47,798 nucleotides of DNA from Bacteroidales bacterium (GTDB lineage: Bacteria > Bacteroidota > Bacteroidia > Bacteroidales > UBA932), in assembly GCA_017471045.1 (NCBI GenBank), contig JAFUWZ010000002.1, positions 1 to 47,798 on the forward strand. The letters run 5' to 3'. Each line of letters starts with the position of its first letter. The stretch's first letter is position 1. Below are positions 1 through 7,380 of this stretch, piece after piece. A program made the translations under genes and the position numbers. The notes beneath the pieces are model-generated. The model saw only the letters and a program-made list of their open reading frames with translations. It was not told the DNA's origin and did no database searches.

Positions 1-26
1 CGAATAAGAAGAAAAGTGAAACCTAA

Positions 27-164
27 ATGATATCACTTGAAGAATGCGACAGGATACTGAAATCACACAATTATAACACGACAAGCGAGGAACTCAAGGA
101 AATCAGGACGTTCCTCTACCAAATGGCTGAATTACAAATAGAAAACGAACGAAACAATGAATAA
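27..164 (+). CDS. small ORF (45 aa) coupled to the recombinase
   Basis: The reading frame runs from ATG at 27 to TAA at 162-164 and encodes 45 residues starting MISLEECDRILKSHNY. The product is charged and looks helical, with no signal peptide or membrane segment. Its last 8 bases overlap the ATG of the serine recombinase at 157 (ATGAATAA), which suggests translational coupling. The 26 bases before it can be read as the end of another frame (TAA at 24-26, or TGA at 28-30 giving an ATGA overlap), so it is probably an internal gene of a compact element operon that begins outside the window. I do not recognise a family. Small partner proteins beside Bacteroidota serine recombinases are common, so a helper role is plausible but not shown. 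Confidence 0.55.
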   Translation: MISLEECDRILKSHNYNTTSEELKEIRTFLYQMAELQIENERNNE

Positions 165-1740
165 CAGGAACATCAACGTAATACTCTACACCAGAGTCAG
201 CACCGACGAGCAAGCCGATGGCTGCTCCATCGAAATGCAGGAGCGCTACCTGAATGCCTACTGCTCCAATCACGGATACAATGTAGTCGAAACATACTAT
301 GAGGACTACTCCGCCAAGCACTACGATATGCGTCGGCCGGAAATCAAGAAGATATATGACTAGTGCAAGAAACACCGCAGCCAAGTGGATAAAGTCCTTT
401 TCCTGCGGTGGGACAGATATGCAAGGAACACCGAATTCGCCTTTGCATATAAGCGGATGCTCTACGATGACCTCGGCGTTGAAATCAATGCCATCGAGTC
501 CCCGATAGATTTCACGGGAACGGAGTGGCCGCTTTTGTTGGCTATGTACTGCGGAACGGCCCACACGGAAGATATCAAGATATCCAAACGAACCAAGGAC
601 GGAATCCGGGGGCATCGCTTGAAAGGAGACTGCACACACAGGGCTCCCCGGGGATACAAGAATGTAAGCCGTGGCAAACACGACTGCTGGGTCGAAATCG
701 ACGAGAAATGGGCGGATACGATACGGGCGGTTTTCCGTGAGGTTGCTCTGGGCATCGAGAAACCGAACTGCATCAGGAAAAGGCTATGCCCCAAAATCCC
801 CGAGACCTCTTTTTTCGAAATGCTCCGAAACAAGTTCTACATCGGGATTATACACGTCCCGGCGGAGGGCAATGAACCGGCTCAAGATGTGAAGGCAAAG
901 CACGAGCCGCTGATTGACGAAGAAACCTTTTATACCGTTCAGGACGTTCTGGACGGCAAAAGGAAAAAGAGACCGAAGCTGAGCAAGCCCGTAAACCCCA
1001 ACCTGTATCTCCGGAAGTTCTTGGTATGCCCCGTCTGCGGTCATATCCTCACCGGAGCAACCAGCCACGGGAATGGAGGGGATTATACATACTATTTCTG
1101 CAACAATGACCATAAGCACCTCAACGTAAGGGCAGAGAAGGTCAATGCTGGATTCGCCGATTATGTCGGGGCACTAAAACCGCATAAGGCGATTCTGGCC
1201 TTGTACGATGAGGTCTTGCAGGATATCCGGGGAGATAGGGTCAAGGCGAACCATAAGGAAGCGGACAAGCTGGAAGAAGACTTGAAGCGGATTCAGGAGC
1301 GGATGGACCGTGTGAATGACCTCTACTTCGATGGGGAAATCTCGAAGGCAGAAAAAGAGGACAACCTCAACCGCTACGGAAAGGAAGCCGAGAAACTGCA
1401 AGCACGGATTCAAGCCCTCCGGTTAAGCGAAGACCTGCAAGTCAAAGACAAGCTGACCTACTCCATCAACCTCATCGGGAACCTCGGTGAATTCTTCAAA
1501 TGGGCATCGCCAGAAGTGAAAATCAAACTCCTCGGTTCGATATTCCCGGAGAAAATCGAATTTGACGGGAAAAATTATCGAACCAGCGACTACAACAAGA
1601 TGCTCGATGTTATCTATAAGGAAACGAAGCACTTACGAGGAAAGAGAAAACCGGAATCCTCGAAAAACTCGAAAGATTCCGGTCGGGTGCCCCGGGCGGG
1701 AATCGAACCCGCACGGCCGTTTCGGGCCAAGGGATTTTAA
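157..1740 (+). pseudogene. large serine recombinase (integrase), interrupted by an in-frame TAG
   Basis: The first 68 codons encode a resolvase N-terminus with the catalytic serine motif YTRVSTDEQ. A TAG follows at 361-363, and the same frame continues through CKKHRSQVDKVLFLRWDRYARN-type resolvase sequence to TAA at 1740, about 527 codons in all. The second part has the recombinase domain, a zinc ribbon (CPVCG near 1030, then a CNND cysteine) and a coiled coil around 1255-1430, the normal domain order of large serine recombinases. One base change in the TAG would restore a Tyr or Trp codon, so this is a nonsense mutation and not a frameshift. A fragment starting near 385 would lack the catalytic serine. 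The last ~17 codons (from about 1688) are antisense to tRNA-Leu, so the gene end is the element end at its attachment site. It is probably inactive unless the amber codon is suppressed. Confidence 0.85.
1688..1740. other. putative attachment site at the tRNA-Leu 3' end
   Basis: The recombinase frame passes from element DNA into the tRNA-Leu 3' half and stops at 1740, inside the anticodon region. This places the element/chromosome junction at or within the tRNA 3' half. No second copy of the tRNA 3' end is seen in the window, so the opposite att site should lie upstream of position 1. The exact crossover core cannot be defined from one junction. Confidence 0.45.
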
Positions 1741-1772
1741 GTCCCTCGTTTCTACCATTTCACCACCAGGGC
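1688..1772 (-). tRNA. tRNA-Leu (anticodon UAA)
   Basis: Read on the minus strand, this is an 85-nt class II tRNA. The acceptor strands GCCCTGG and CCGGGGC pair with one T-G wobble. The anticodon loop is CTTAAAA (anticodon TAA), there is a long variable arm (ggcccgaaacggcc), and the T arm has a standard TTCGATT loop. The discriminator is A and CCA is not encoded. The 3' half is overlapped antisense by the end of the serine recombinase gene, as expected if an element integrated at the 3' end of this tRNA and restored it. Confidence 0.95.
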
Positions 1773-1898
1773 TTCGGGGACATCGGGTGCGGGTGTGTAC
1801 GCCGCTTCCAAATGGATGCCGATGCATCTGATCAGACGCCACCGCTTCCGAACGAACACCGATGCTTCCGACCGGACACCATCGCATCTGGCCGGATG

Positions 1899-1906
1899 CA
1901 AAGATA
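1899..1906 (-). promoter_or_regulatory. Bacteroidota -7 box for tRNA-Leu
   Basis: TATCTTTG on the minus strand matches the TAnnTTTG -7 element. It lies about 125 bases upstream of the tRNA-Leu 5' end with no other minus-strand gene between. No clear -33 TTG is visible. On the plus strand a weaker TATCTTCG at 1918-1925 could serve the HAD gene. Confidence 0.4.
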
Positions 1907-1979
1907 GGAAAAATTTGTATCTTCGCGTCCACTCCTGCCGATAAATGAAGGAAGCGGCGGGCGGAGCAAGACCGGCATC

Positions 1980-2603
1980 ATGATCAAAGCCATCATTTTC
2001 GACCTGGGAGGCGTGCTCGTGCGCCTGGACAAGGAGCGCTGTCTCCGCGCATTCCGGGAGCGCGTGGGCTTCGGGCGCATCGCGGAATTCCTGGATACCA
2101 GCCACCAGCGGGGCCCGTTCGGCGACCTGGAGGCCGGACGCATCAGCGAAACGCAATTCTTCGAAGAATGCCTTCGCTACTGCAGCCCCGGCACAACGGC
2201 CGCGCAAATCCGGCGCTGCTTCGGCGACCTGCAGGGCCCGTTCGCGCCGGAGGTCCTGACGCTCCTGTCGGAGCTCAAGGAACGATACGCCCTATACATC
2301 CTCAGCAACAACAGCAGCGTCACGATGGCGCGCACGTACGAGAGCGCCGCGCAGGCGCATCTGGACCTGCAGGCGACATTCCGCCGCATCTATGTTTCGC
2401 AGGAACTGAAGCTCCTCAAGCCGGATCCGGCCATTTTCGACTATCTCATCCGCGACATCGGCCTCCTCCCGGAGGAAATGCTGTTCGTTGATGACTCGCC
2501 GCGCAATGTGGAAGCGGCCCGCGCCGCGGGGATGAACGCTTTGCACCACGACCCCGGCAGGAACCTGGCTGAAACCCTCTCCTGCGTTCCCAACGTCCTT
2601 TAA
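1980..2603 (+). CDS. HAD-superfamily phosphatase (YihX-like)
   Basis: This 207-aa cytosolic protein has the four HAD motifs in order: IIFDLGGVL with the nucleophile Asp8, ILSNNS near residue 107, the lysine in LLKPDPAIFD near residue 150, and FVDDSPRNVEAA near residue 170 for Mg2+ binding. FDLGGVL followed by an alpha-helical cap is typical of the YihX/epoxide-hydrolase-like HAD branch, whose known members dephosphorylate sugar phosphates such as glucose 1-phosphate. The true substrate cannot be read from sequence. It stands alone between tRNA-Leu and a convergent membrane-protein gene, so it looks chromosomal and not part of the integrated element. Confidence 0.85.
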   Translation: MIKAIIFDLGGVLVRLDKERCLRAFRERVGFGRIAEFLDTSHQRGPFGDLEAGRISETQFFEECLRYCSPGTTAAQIRRCFGDLQGPFAPEVLTLLSELKERYALYILSNNSSVTMARTYESAAQAHLDLQATFRRIYVSQELKLLKPDPAIFDYLIRDIGLLPEEMLFVDDSPRNVEAARAAGMNALHHDPGRNLAETLSCVPNVL

Positions 2604-2688
2604 ACAGGGACGGAGGGAACAAAAACCCCCTCAACACGTCACCTACGTCCGGGAATCAAGGACGCAGGGAACGCCCAGGCTACGGAGA

Positions 2689-3174
2689 CTAAAGGTAAAC
2701 GATCACGTAGTAGAACATCAACCCGCTGGCAATCAGCTTGATGCCAGTGCCGCAAAGGAAGCCCAGAAAGGCGCCGACCGAAGACTTGAAGGAGGCCCAG
2801 GTCCCCTGCCCTTCGATGAAAAACTCCGCCAGAAAAGCGCCCAGCAGGCTGCCCAGGATCATCCCGACCGGCGGGATGAACATCCCGGCGAAGAGCCCGA
2901 CCATCGCTCCAACCCCCGCCGACTTGTGACCACCCGTCGCGCGGGTGAGCATCCCCGGCACGATGAAATCGACCACTGTCACGATCACCGTCACCGCCAG
3001 CCAGACCAGCAGGAAAGTCAGGCTCATCGGCTCCCCGGCCCCGTTCAGCCCTTTCGCGAGAAACGCAAGCAACAGGCCCACCCAGCTGATGGGCGGCCCG
3101 GGCAGTCCGGGCGCAATGCTGCCGATGATGCCGATCACCGCACAGAGGACGGCCAGTATTTTCAGAACGATCAT
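2689..3174 (-). CDS. DUF456 family membrane protein
   Basis: This 161-aa protein starts at MIVLKILAVLCAVIG and has about four to five hydrophobic segments with glycine-rich turns (IGSIAPGLPGPPISW, GMFIPPVGMILGSLLGAFLAEF), the pattern of DUF456 inner-membrane proteins of unknown function. The start at 3174 is chosen because it overlaps the stop of the upstream gene by 4 bases (ATGA) and directly precedes the first membrane segment. A longer frame is open upstream, but its extra residues are low-complexity and antisense-like. It forms a two-gene operon with the 80-aa gene upstream. Confidence 0.8.
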   Translation of the reverse strand: MIVLKILAVLCAVIGIIGSIAPGLPGPPISWVGLLLAFLAKGLNGAGEPMSLTFLLVWLAVTVIVTVVDFIVPGMLTRATGGHKSAGVGAMVGLFAGMFIPPVGMILGSLLGAFLAEFFIEGQGTWASFKSSVGAFLGFLCGTGIKLIASGLMFYYVIVYL

Positions 3175-3413
3175 TTGACGCAGGTATTGTCCAAAGCAGG
3201 AGCCATATTGATCAGTTTCTGCGTGGCGGCCTCGCGCTCCTCTTCGGTCCGGGCCTGCGTCTCTTCCTTCTTGCACCGTTCCTCGTTCGCAACGATGCTT
3301 TCCAGCCGTGCCACCTGCTCCTCCGTTTTGTTGGCAAAAACGAAATCAGCCATTCCGAGCACCCGGAGCCGGCTGAGCGCTTCGCGCACGACGAGGTTGG
3401 ATCCTGTTTTCAT
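3171..3413 (-). CDS. small charged helical protein
   Basis: An 80-aa cytosolic protein (MKTGSNLVVREALSRLRVLG...) with a strongly charged middle region (KTEEQVARLESIV, then EERCKKEETQARTEEE) that is likely to form a coiled coil. No family is recognised. ATG at 3413 is preferred over an in-frame GTG one codon upstream. It is the first gene of an operon with the DUF456 membrane protein (4-base overlap), so a soluble partner role is possible (inference). Confidence 0.65.
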   Translation of the reverse strand: MKTGSNLVVREALSRLRVLGMADFVFANKTEEQVARLESIVANEERCKKEETQARTEEEREAATQKLINMAPALDNTCVK

Positions 3414-3435
3414 CACGAACAGATTTCTTTCCCTG

Positions 3436-3443
3436 CAAAGTTA
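3436..3443 (-). promoter_or_regulatory. -7 box for the 80-aa/DUF456 operon
   Basis: TAACTTTG on the minus strand fits TAnnTTTG and lies about 22 bases before the start codon at 3413, a normal leader length in this group. The -33 region is T-rich without a perfect TTG at 19-20 bases. Confidence 0.55.
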
Positions 3444-3475
3444 GCGAATAAAAGCGAATTGAGTAAAAACAACTA

Positions 3476-3634
3476 TTACATAACTTTATATTTACGACAC
3501 GGAAAAAAACCTATCCCGGGAATGGCCCGGTACCGGGACGAGGAGACCTCACCGATGCCGCTGAGTTGCTTCAGGACCATCCCGAGGCCGGCCGCGTCGG
3601 CCAGGGCCCCGACCGTTCCTCCGGTCGGAATCAT
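3476..3634 (-). other. GC-rich remnant with coding-like codon use (52 codons)
   Basis: Between two AT-rich stretches lies a GC-rich block. Its minus-strand frame from ATG at 3634 (MIPTGGTVGALADAAGLGMV...) shows strong G/C bias at third positions, like the real genes around it. The block ends abruptly in AT-rich sequence near 3510. It may be the leftover of a deleted gene, but I do not recognise the family. The plus-strand 81-codon frame here looks like a shadow. The rest of 3417-3730 holds two promoters and a terminator hairpin. Confidence 0.25.
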
Positions 3635-3642
3635 TCCCTGTC

Positions 3643-3676
3643 GGAGCTGGCTCAAAAATGAGTCAGCTCCTTTTTT
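3643..3676 (+). terminator. intrinsic terminator hairpin
   Basis: An 11-bp stem at 3643-3653/3660-3670 (GGAGCTGGCTC with GAGTCAGCTCC, one G-T pair) with a 6-nt loop is followed by six T residues. No plus-strand gene clearly ends here. It may insulate the CE15 promoter just downstream or be left from a lost gene. Confidence 0.6.
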
Positions 3677-3693
3677 AAAAGAAGGCTTTTCCT

Positions 3694-3701
3694 TATCTTT
3701 G
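3694..3701 (+). promoter_or_regulatory. -7 box for the CE15/EEP operon
   Basis: TATCTTTG is a full match to TAnnTTTG, 29 bases before the CE15 start codon and just after the terminator at 3643-3676. The -33 area is a T-run without a clear TTG. Confidence 0.6.
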
Positions 3702-3730
3702 TAAACGAACCCTTAACCCCCACCGGTCTG

Positions 3731-5029
3731 ATGAAACGTATTTTATTTCTTATCCTCATCCTTTTCGCTTGGGACCTCTACGGGCAACAGGAAGGGATCA
3801 ATTATGATGAAACACAGGTCCCCTCGTTCGTCCTGCCGGATATGATGGTATGCAACGACGGGACTCCGGTCCGGGATGTAAAGACCTGGGAAAACAAACG
3901 GCGTCCTGAAATCCTCGAATATTTTTTCTCCCAAGAATACGGACGCACGCGTTATGACAAGATTGCCGTCCACTATGAGGAGGTCTCCAACAATGAGGAA
4001 TTCATCGGCGGGAAAGCGACCTGCAAGCAGGTGAGATTCATTTTCTCCAACGGGAAAAAAGAGCATGAGGCCATCGCCATGCTGGTGATCCCCAACCACC
4101 GCAAGGGGAAGGTCCCCGTCGTAGTGGCCTACAATTTCAAGGGCAATCCCAGCACGACGCTCGACACGACCATCCTGTACTCGCCGGCTTTCCCCCTGGT
4201 CAAACGGCCCGACTACCCGGACTGGAAGCGGGGCTGCCAGATGAACCGCTGGTGCTGGGAGAAGATCGTCGACCGGGGCTACGCCGTCATCACCATGTGC
4301 TACCACGACATCTATCCGGACGAGAGGGGGCAGGAGATGGTCGACAACAGCATCATCTCCCTCTTCCCGGACTATCGGGAGCGGGAAATCCTGTCCGACG
4401 CCTGGGGTGCCATCGGCGCCTGGGCCTGGGGATCGAGCCGCCTGGTCGACTACCTGGAGACCCAGCCCTGGGCCGACATGGACAAGATCGCCGTCATGGG
4501 CCATTCCCGCCAGGGCAAGGCCGCCCTCTGGGCCGGCGCCCAGGACAAACGTTTCAAAGTGGTGATTTCCAACGACTCCGGATGCTCAGGCGCAGCTCTT
4601 GCCAAGCGCGTGTACGGTGAGAACGTCGCCCGGATCACGACTGTGCTGGACTGGTGGTTCTGCCCTGCCTACCATTTCTACGCGGACAACGAGGCCGCCA
4701 TGCCCTTCGACCAGCATGAGCTCATCGCCTTGATCGCACCCCGCCACGCCTACGTCGCCAGCGCCCAAGAGGACCGCTGGGCCGACCCGAAAGGAGAATT
4801 CCTGGCAACAGCCTATGCATCACCGGCTTATGAGATCTACGGGATGAAAGGGCTGGGTACCCTGGAGCAACCCGCAGTCCACCACCCCATCATGAATGAC
4901 GTGGGCTATCATATCCGCACCGGAAAGCATGACGTGACCGATTATGACTGGGAGCAGTTCCTGAACTTCTGCGACCTGCACTTCAGATACGGGACACAGC
5001 AGAAAAAATGTCGAAAATCATCCAAATAA
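3731..5029 (+). CDS. CE15 family glucuronoyl esterase
   Basis: A 432-aa secreted alpha/beta-hydrolase. An N-terminal signal peptide (about residues 1-18, MKRILFLILILFAWDLYG) is followed by the CE15 fold. The nucleophile elbow is MGHSRQGKAALWAGAQD, with catalytic Ser259 in the CE15-specific GxSRxGK motif, and the likely catalytic His400 lies in GKHDVTD near the C-terminus. CE15 enzymes cleave ester bonds between 4-O-methyl-glucuronic acid and lignin alcohols or other groups; some bacterial members accept other uronate esters. The product is periplasmic or surface exposed. It is the first gene of a pair with an EEP-family lipoprotein 15 bases downstream. The uronate theme matches the lyases in the PUL about 11 kb further on. 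Confidence 0.9.
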   Translation: MKRILFLILILFAWDLYGQQEGINYDETQVPSFVLPDMMVCNDGTPVRDVKTWENKRRPEILEYFFSQEYGRTRYDKIAVHYEEVSNNEEFIGGKATCKQVRFIFSNGKKEHEAIAMLVIPNHRKGKVPVVVAYNFKGNPSTTLDTTILYSPAFPLVKRPDYPDWKRGCQMNRWCWEKIVDRGYAVITMCYHDIYPDERGQEMVDNSIISLFPDYREREILSDAWGAIGAWAWGSSRLVDYLETQPWADMDKIAVMGHSRQGKAALWAGAQDKRFKVVISNDSGCSGAALAKRVYGENVARITTVLDWWFCPAYHFYADNEAAMPFDQHELIALIAPRHAYVASAQEDRWADPKGEFLATAYASPAYEIYGMKGLGTLEQPAVHHPIMNDVGYHIRTGKHDVTDYDWEQFLNFCDLHFRYGTQQKKCRKSSK

Positions 5030-5044
5030 TCACGTACCGATACT

Positions 5045-5878
5045 ATGAAAAGAGTATTTCTTCTCCTCGCCGCGCTGGCTGCACTCGTCCCCGCGACCCT
5101 TTCCTGCAAAAAAGCGGAAACCCTCAAAGTCATGTCCTACAACATCCGCCTCGGCGTCGCCAAGGACGGTGACAATGCCTGGGACCTGCGCAAGGAGGCC
5201 ACGCCGGCGATGCTCGCCGACCAGGATCCCCTCGTCTTCGGTGTCCAGGAAGCCTACAAGTTCCAGGTTGACTACATCACGGAGCGGTGCCCCCAGTACG
5301 CCTCCGTCGGTGTCGGCCGCGACGACGGTGTGGAAGCGGGTGAGCACATGTCCATCTTCTACAAGAAAGACCTGGTCGAACTCGAAAACTGGGGCACCTA
5401 CTGGCTGAGCGAGACGCCCGACGAGCCGTCCAAGGGCTGGGACGCCGCCTGCCGCCGCACGGCGACCTGGGCGCTGCTGAGGATCAAGAAGACGGGGACG
5501 CATTTCTACTATGTCAACACCCACCTCGACCACGTCGGCGTGGAGGCCCGCAAGAATGGCCTGGCGCTGATCGTGGACCGGATTGCCGGGATGAACCCGG
5601 AAGGCTGGCCGATGGTGCTCACGGGCGACCTTAACGTCACGGCGGACGATCCCTGCCTCGTAGATTTGGACAAGAAGATGAAGAGCGCCCGCGTGTACGC
5701 GGAGAAGACGACGGACAAGACGTCGTTCAACGGCTGGGGCCGGGCGTCGCAGGCGATCGACTACGTGTATTATTCCGGCTTCAAGAAGTGTACGGAGTTC
5801 TGCGTCGTGGATCAATCGTACGCCGGCAAGCCGTTCATCTCGGACCACTATCCCGTTTACGCGACGCTGGTATTCTAA
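5045..5878 (+). CDS. endonuclease/exonuclease/phosphatase-family lipoprotein
   Basis: A 277-aa protein with a lipoprotein signal (LVPATLSC, Cys20-21 region) and a complete EEP fold. It shows SYNIRLG, GVQEAY with the metal-binding Glu, NTHLDHVG, LTGDLNV and the terminal SDHYPVYA. Surface EEP proteins of this type in Bacteroidota are generally annotated as metal-dependent phosphoesterases or hydrolases of unknown substrate; nuclease activity is not implied. It lies 15 bases after the CE15 gene and shares its promoter. It converges with comF, and the stop codons overlap by 4 bases (5875-5878). Confidence 0.85.
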   Translation: MKRVFLLLAALAALVPATLSCKKAETLKVMSYNIRLGVAKDGDNAWDLRKEATPAMLADQDPLVFGVQEAYKFQVDYITERCPQYASVGVGRDDGVEAGEHMSIFYKKDLVELENWGTYWLSETPDEPSKGWDAACRRTATWALLRIKKTGTHFYYVNTHLDHVGVEARKNGLALIVDRIAGMNPEGWPMVLTGDLNVTADDPCLVDLDKKMKSARVYAEKTTDKTSFNGWGRASQAIDYVYYSGFKKCTEFCVVDQSYAGKPFISDHYPVYATLVF

Positions 5879-6624
5879 GGTCCTACGTAAGAGAGGGTTG
5901 CTACGGAGATCCGCACCGAGGGCGGACAGGCGGAGCGCAGGGCCCTGTGACAGGCGGCGAGGGTCGCTCCCGTCGTGAAAGTATCGTCTACCAGCAAGAT
6001 ATGCCGCGCTTCGATGCGGTCCACCATCCGGAAGACGCCCGACACGTTGGACGCTTTCTTTTCCATTGCCACCTTCGTCTGCGAAGGCGTATAGCGCAGC
6101 CGGCGCAACGCTTTCGGCCGGAAAGCCGCTCCCAGCGCCGCTGCGACCCGCTGTGCGATGACGGCGGCCTGATTGTACCCGCGTCCCCAATGCCGGCGCC
6201 AGTGCAGCGGCACCGGGATCACGCAATCCACATCGGCAAAGTCAGCCGAAGACGCGAGCCGCGCGCCCAACTGATCGGCGAATTCCCGCCCCAACCCGAG
6301 GGCGGAGCGGTATTTCAGCGCCTGCGGGATGTTCTTGTATCCGGACTCGGAATTGTAATAAAACAGCGCTGCAGCATGGCCGTAGGGCTCCTCCACCCCA
6401 TCCGGGACCTGATCCCGGATAGCGGCGTTGTACTTGTCGGCCATGGGCTGATGCGTGCGTTCCCAGAAATGCGTATACGGCAGGTCGCTCCGGCATCCGA
6501 GGCACAGATGGCGCTCCGCGAGCGTGAGGCGGCTCCCGCACACATAGCAATGCCGAGGCAGCACCAGGTCACTGAGCGCCGTGGCAAAATCTTTCAAGCC
6601 GGCACCGGTGACAGCCCTGTCCAT
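5875..6624 (-). CDS. comF: ComF family amidophosphoribosyltransferase-like protein
   Basis: A 249-aa cytosolic protein. An N-terminal zinc-finger-like part (HCYVCGSRL, then HLCLGCRSDLP) is followed by a phosphoribosyltransferase domain with VIPVPLHWRRHWGRGYNQA and the PRPP-binding loop ILLVDDTFTTGATL near residue 215. ComF proteins are linked to DNA uptake in competent bacteria, but in Bacteroidota the role is not settled. It is the last gene of an M24 peptidase-fabG-comF operon (7-base gap from fabG). Its TAG stop shows that TAG is a normal terminator in this genome. Confidence 0.85.
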   Translation of the reverse strand: MDRAVTGAGLKDFATALSDLVLPRHCYVCGSRLTLAERHLCLGCRSDLPYTHFWERTHQPMADKYNAAIRDQVPDGVEEPYGHAAALFYYNSESGYKNIPQALKYRSALGLGREFADQLGARLASSADFADVDCVIPVPLHWRRHWGRGYNQAAVIAQRVAAALGAAFRPKALRRLRYTPSQTKVAMEKKASNVSGVFRMVDRIEARHILLVDDTFTTGATLAACHRALRSACPPSVRISVATLSYVGP

Positions 6625-6631
6625 GCCGGAA

Positions 6632-7378
6632 TCAGCAACTCATCGCGCCGCAGCAGTGGATGACCTGCCCGCTCACATAGGAAGACAGGTCGCTCGCCAG
6701 GAAGAGCGCCACCGAAGCGACATCTTCCGGCGTTCCGCCGCGACGCAGCGGAATGGTCTTGATCCAGGCCTCCCGCACCTCGTCCGGCAGGGCTTTGGTC
6801 ATATCGGACAGGATGAAACCGGGGGCGATCGCATTGGCGCGGATGCCACGCGGGCCCATCTCCTTGGCGATCGACTTGGTCAGGCCGATGATGCCCGCCT
6901 TCGAGGCGGAATAGTTGCACTGGCCCGCATTGCCGTTGACGCCCACGACCGAAGAGAGGCTGATGATGCTCCCCGCCCGCTGGCGCGCCATGATCGGCGT
7001 CAGGGCGTGGATGAAGTTGAACGCGGATTTGAGATTCACTCCGATGACCGAGTCCCATTGCTGTTCGCTCATCCGCAGCATCAGGCCATCGCGGGTGATG
7101 CCGGCGTTGTTGACCAGGATGTCGATGTGGCCGAATTCGGCTTTGACCTCGTCGGCCACGGCATGCGCCTGCTCGAAATCGGCCGCATTGGAAGCATAGG
7201 CCTTGACCTTGTGCCCGAAGGCCTCGATCTCGGCGACCGTCTGCAGGGCCGTCTCATCAATGACCAGATCCGTGAATGCGATGTCGGCGCCTTCCGCCGC
7301 AAAACGCAGGGCGATGGCCTTGCCGATCCCCCGCGCGGCGCCGGTGATCAGCGCCACTTTGTTGTCCAAGAGTCCCAT
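6632..7378 (-). CDS. fabG: 3-oxoacyl-ACP reductase FabG (SDR family)
   Basis: A 248-aa short-chain dehydrogenase. The cofactor motif TGAARGIGKAI is at residues 12-22, NNAG near residue 90, the catalytic Ser in ISLSSVVG, and the YSASKAG Tyr-Lys pair near residue 155. The C-terminus has SGQVIHCCGAM, close to the FabG SGQVxxxxGGM ending. It is expected to reduce 3-oxoacyl-ACP with NADPH in fatty-acid synthesis. No acpP or fabF is adjacent, so another SDR substrate is possible. It starts 2 bases after the M24 peptidase stop, consistent with one transcript. Confidence 0.85.
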   Translation of the reverse strand: MGLLDNKVALITGAARGIGKAIALRFAAEGADIAFTDLVIDETALQTVAEIEAFGHKVKAYASNAADFEQAHAVADEVKAEFGHIDILVNNAGITRDGLMLRMSEQQWDSVIGVNLKSAFNFIHALTPIMARQRAGSIISLSSVVGVNGNAGQCNYSASKAGIIGLTKSIAKEMGPRGIRANAIAPGFILSDMTKALPDEVREAWIKTIPLRRGGTPEDVASVALFLASDLSSYVSGQVIHCCGAMSC

Positions 7379-7380
7379 AA

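Noticed and set aside
361-363. TAG reassigned as a sense codon in this genome
   Set aside because: comF, susD and the second oxidoreductase all end in TAG at natural positions, so TAG is an ordinary stop here.
1773-1880. Short imperfect repeats of a cgatgc-tccgac type downstream of tRNA-Leu
   Set aside because: Irregular spacing and many mismatches; not a CRISPR array or clear iteron set. No CRISPR array was seen anywhere in the window.
2560-2620. Hairpin across the HAD stop codon
   Set aside because: Stems are short and followed by A residues, not a T-run on the plus strand, so it was not called a terminator.
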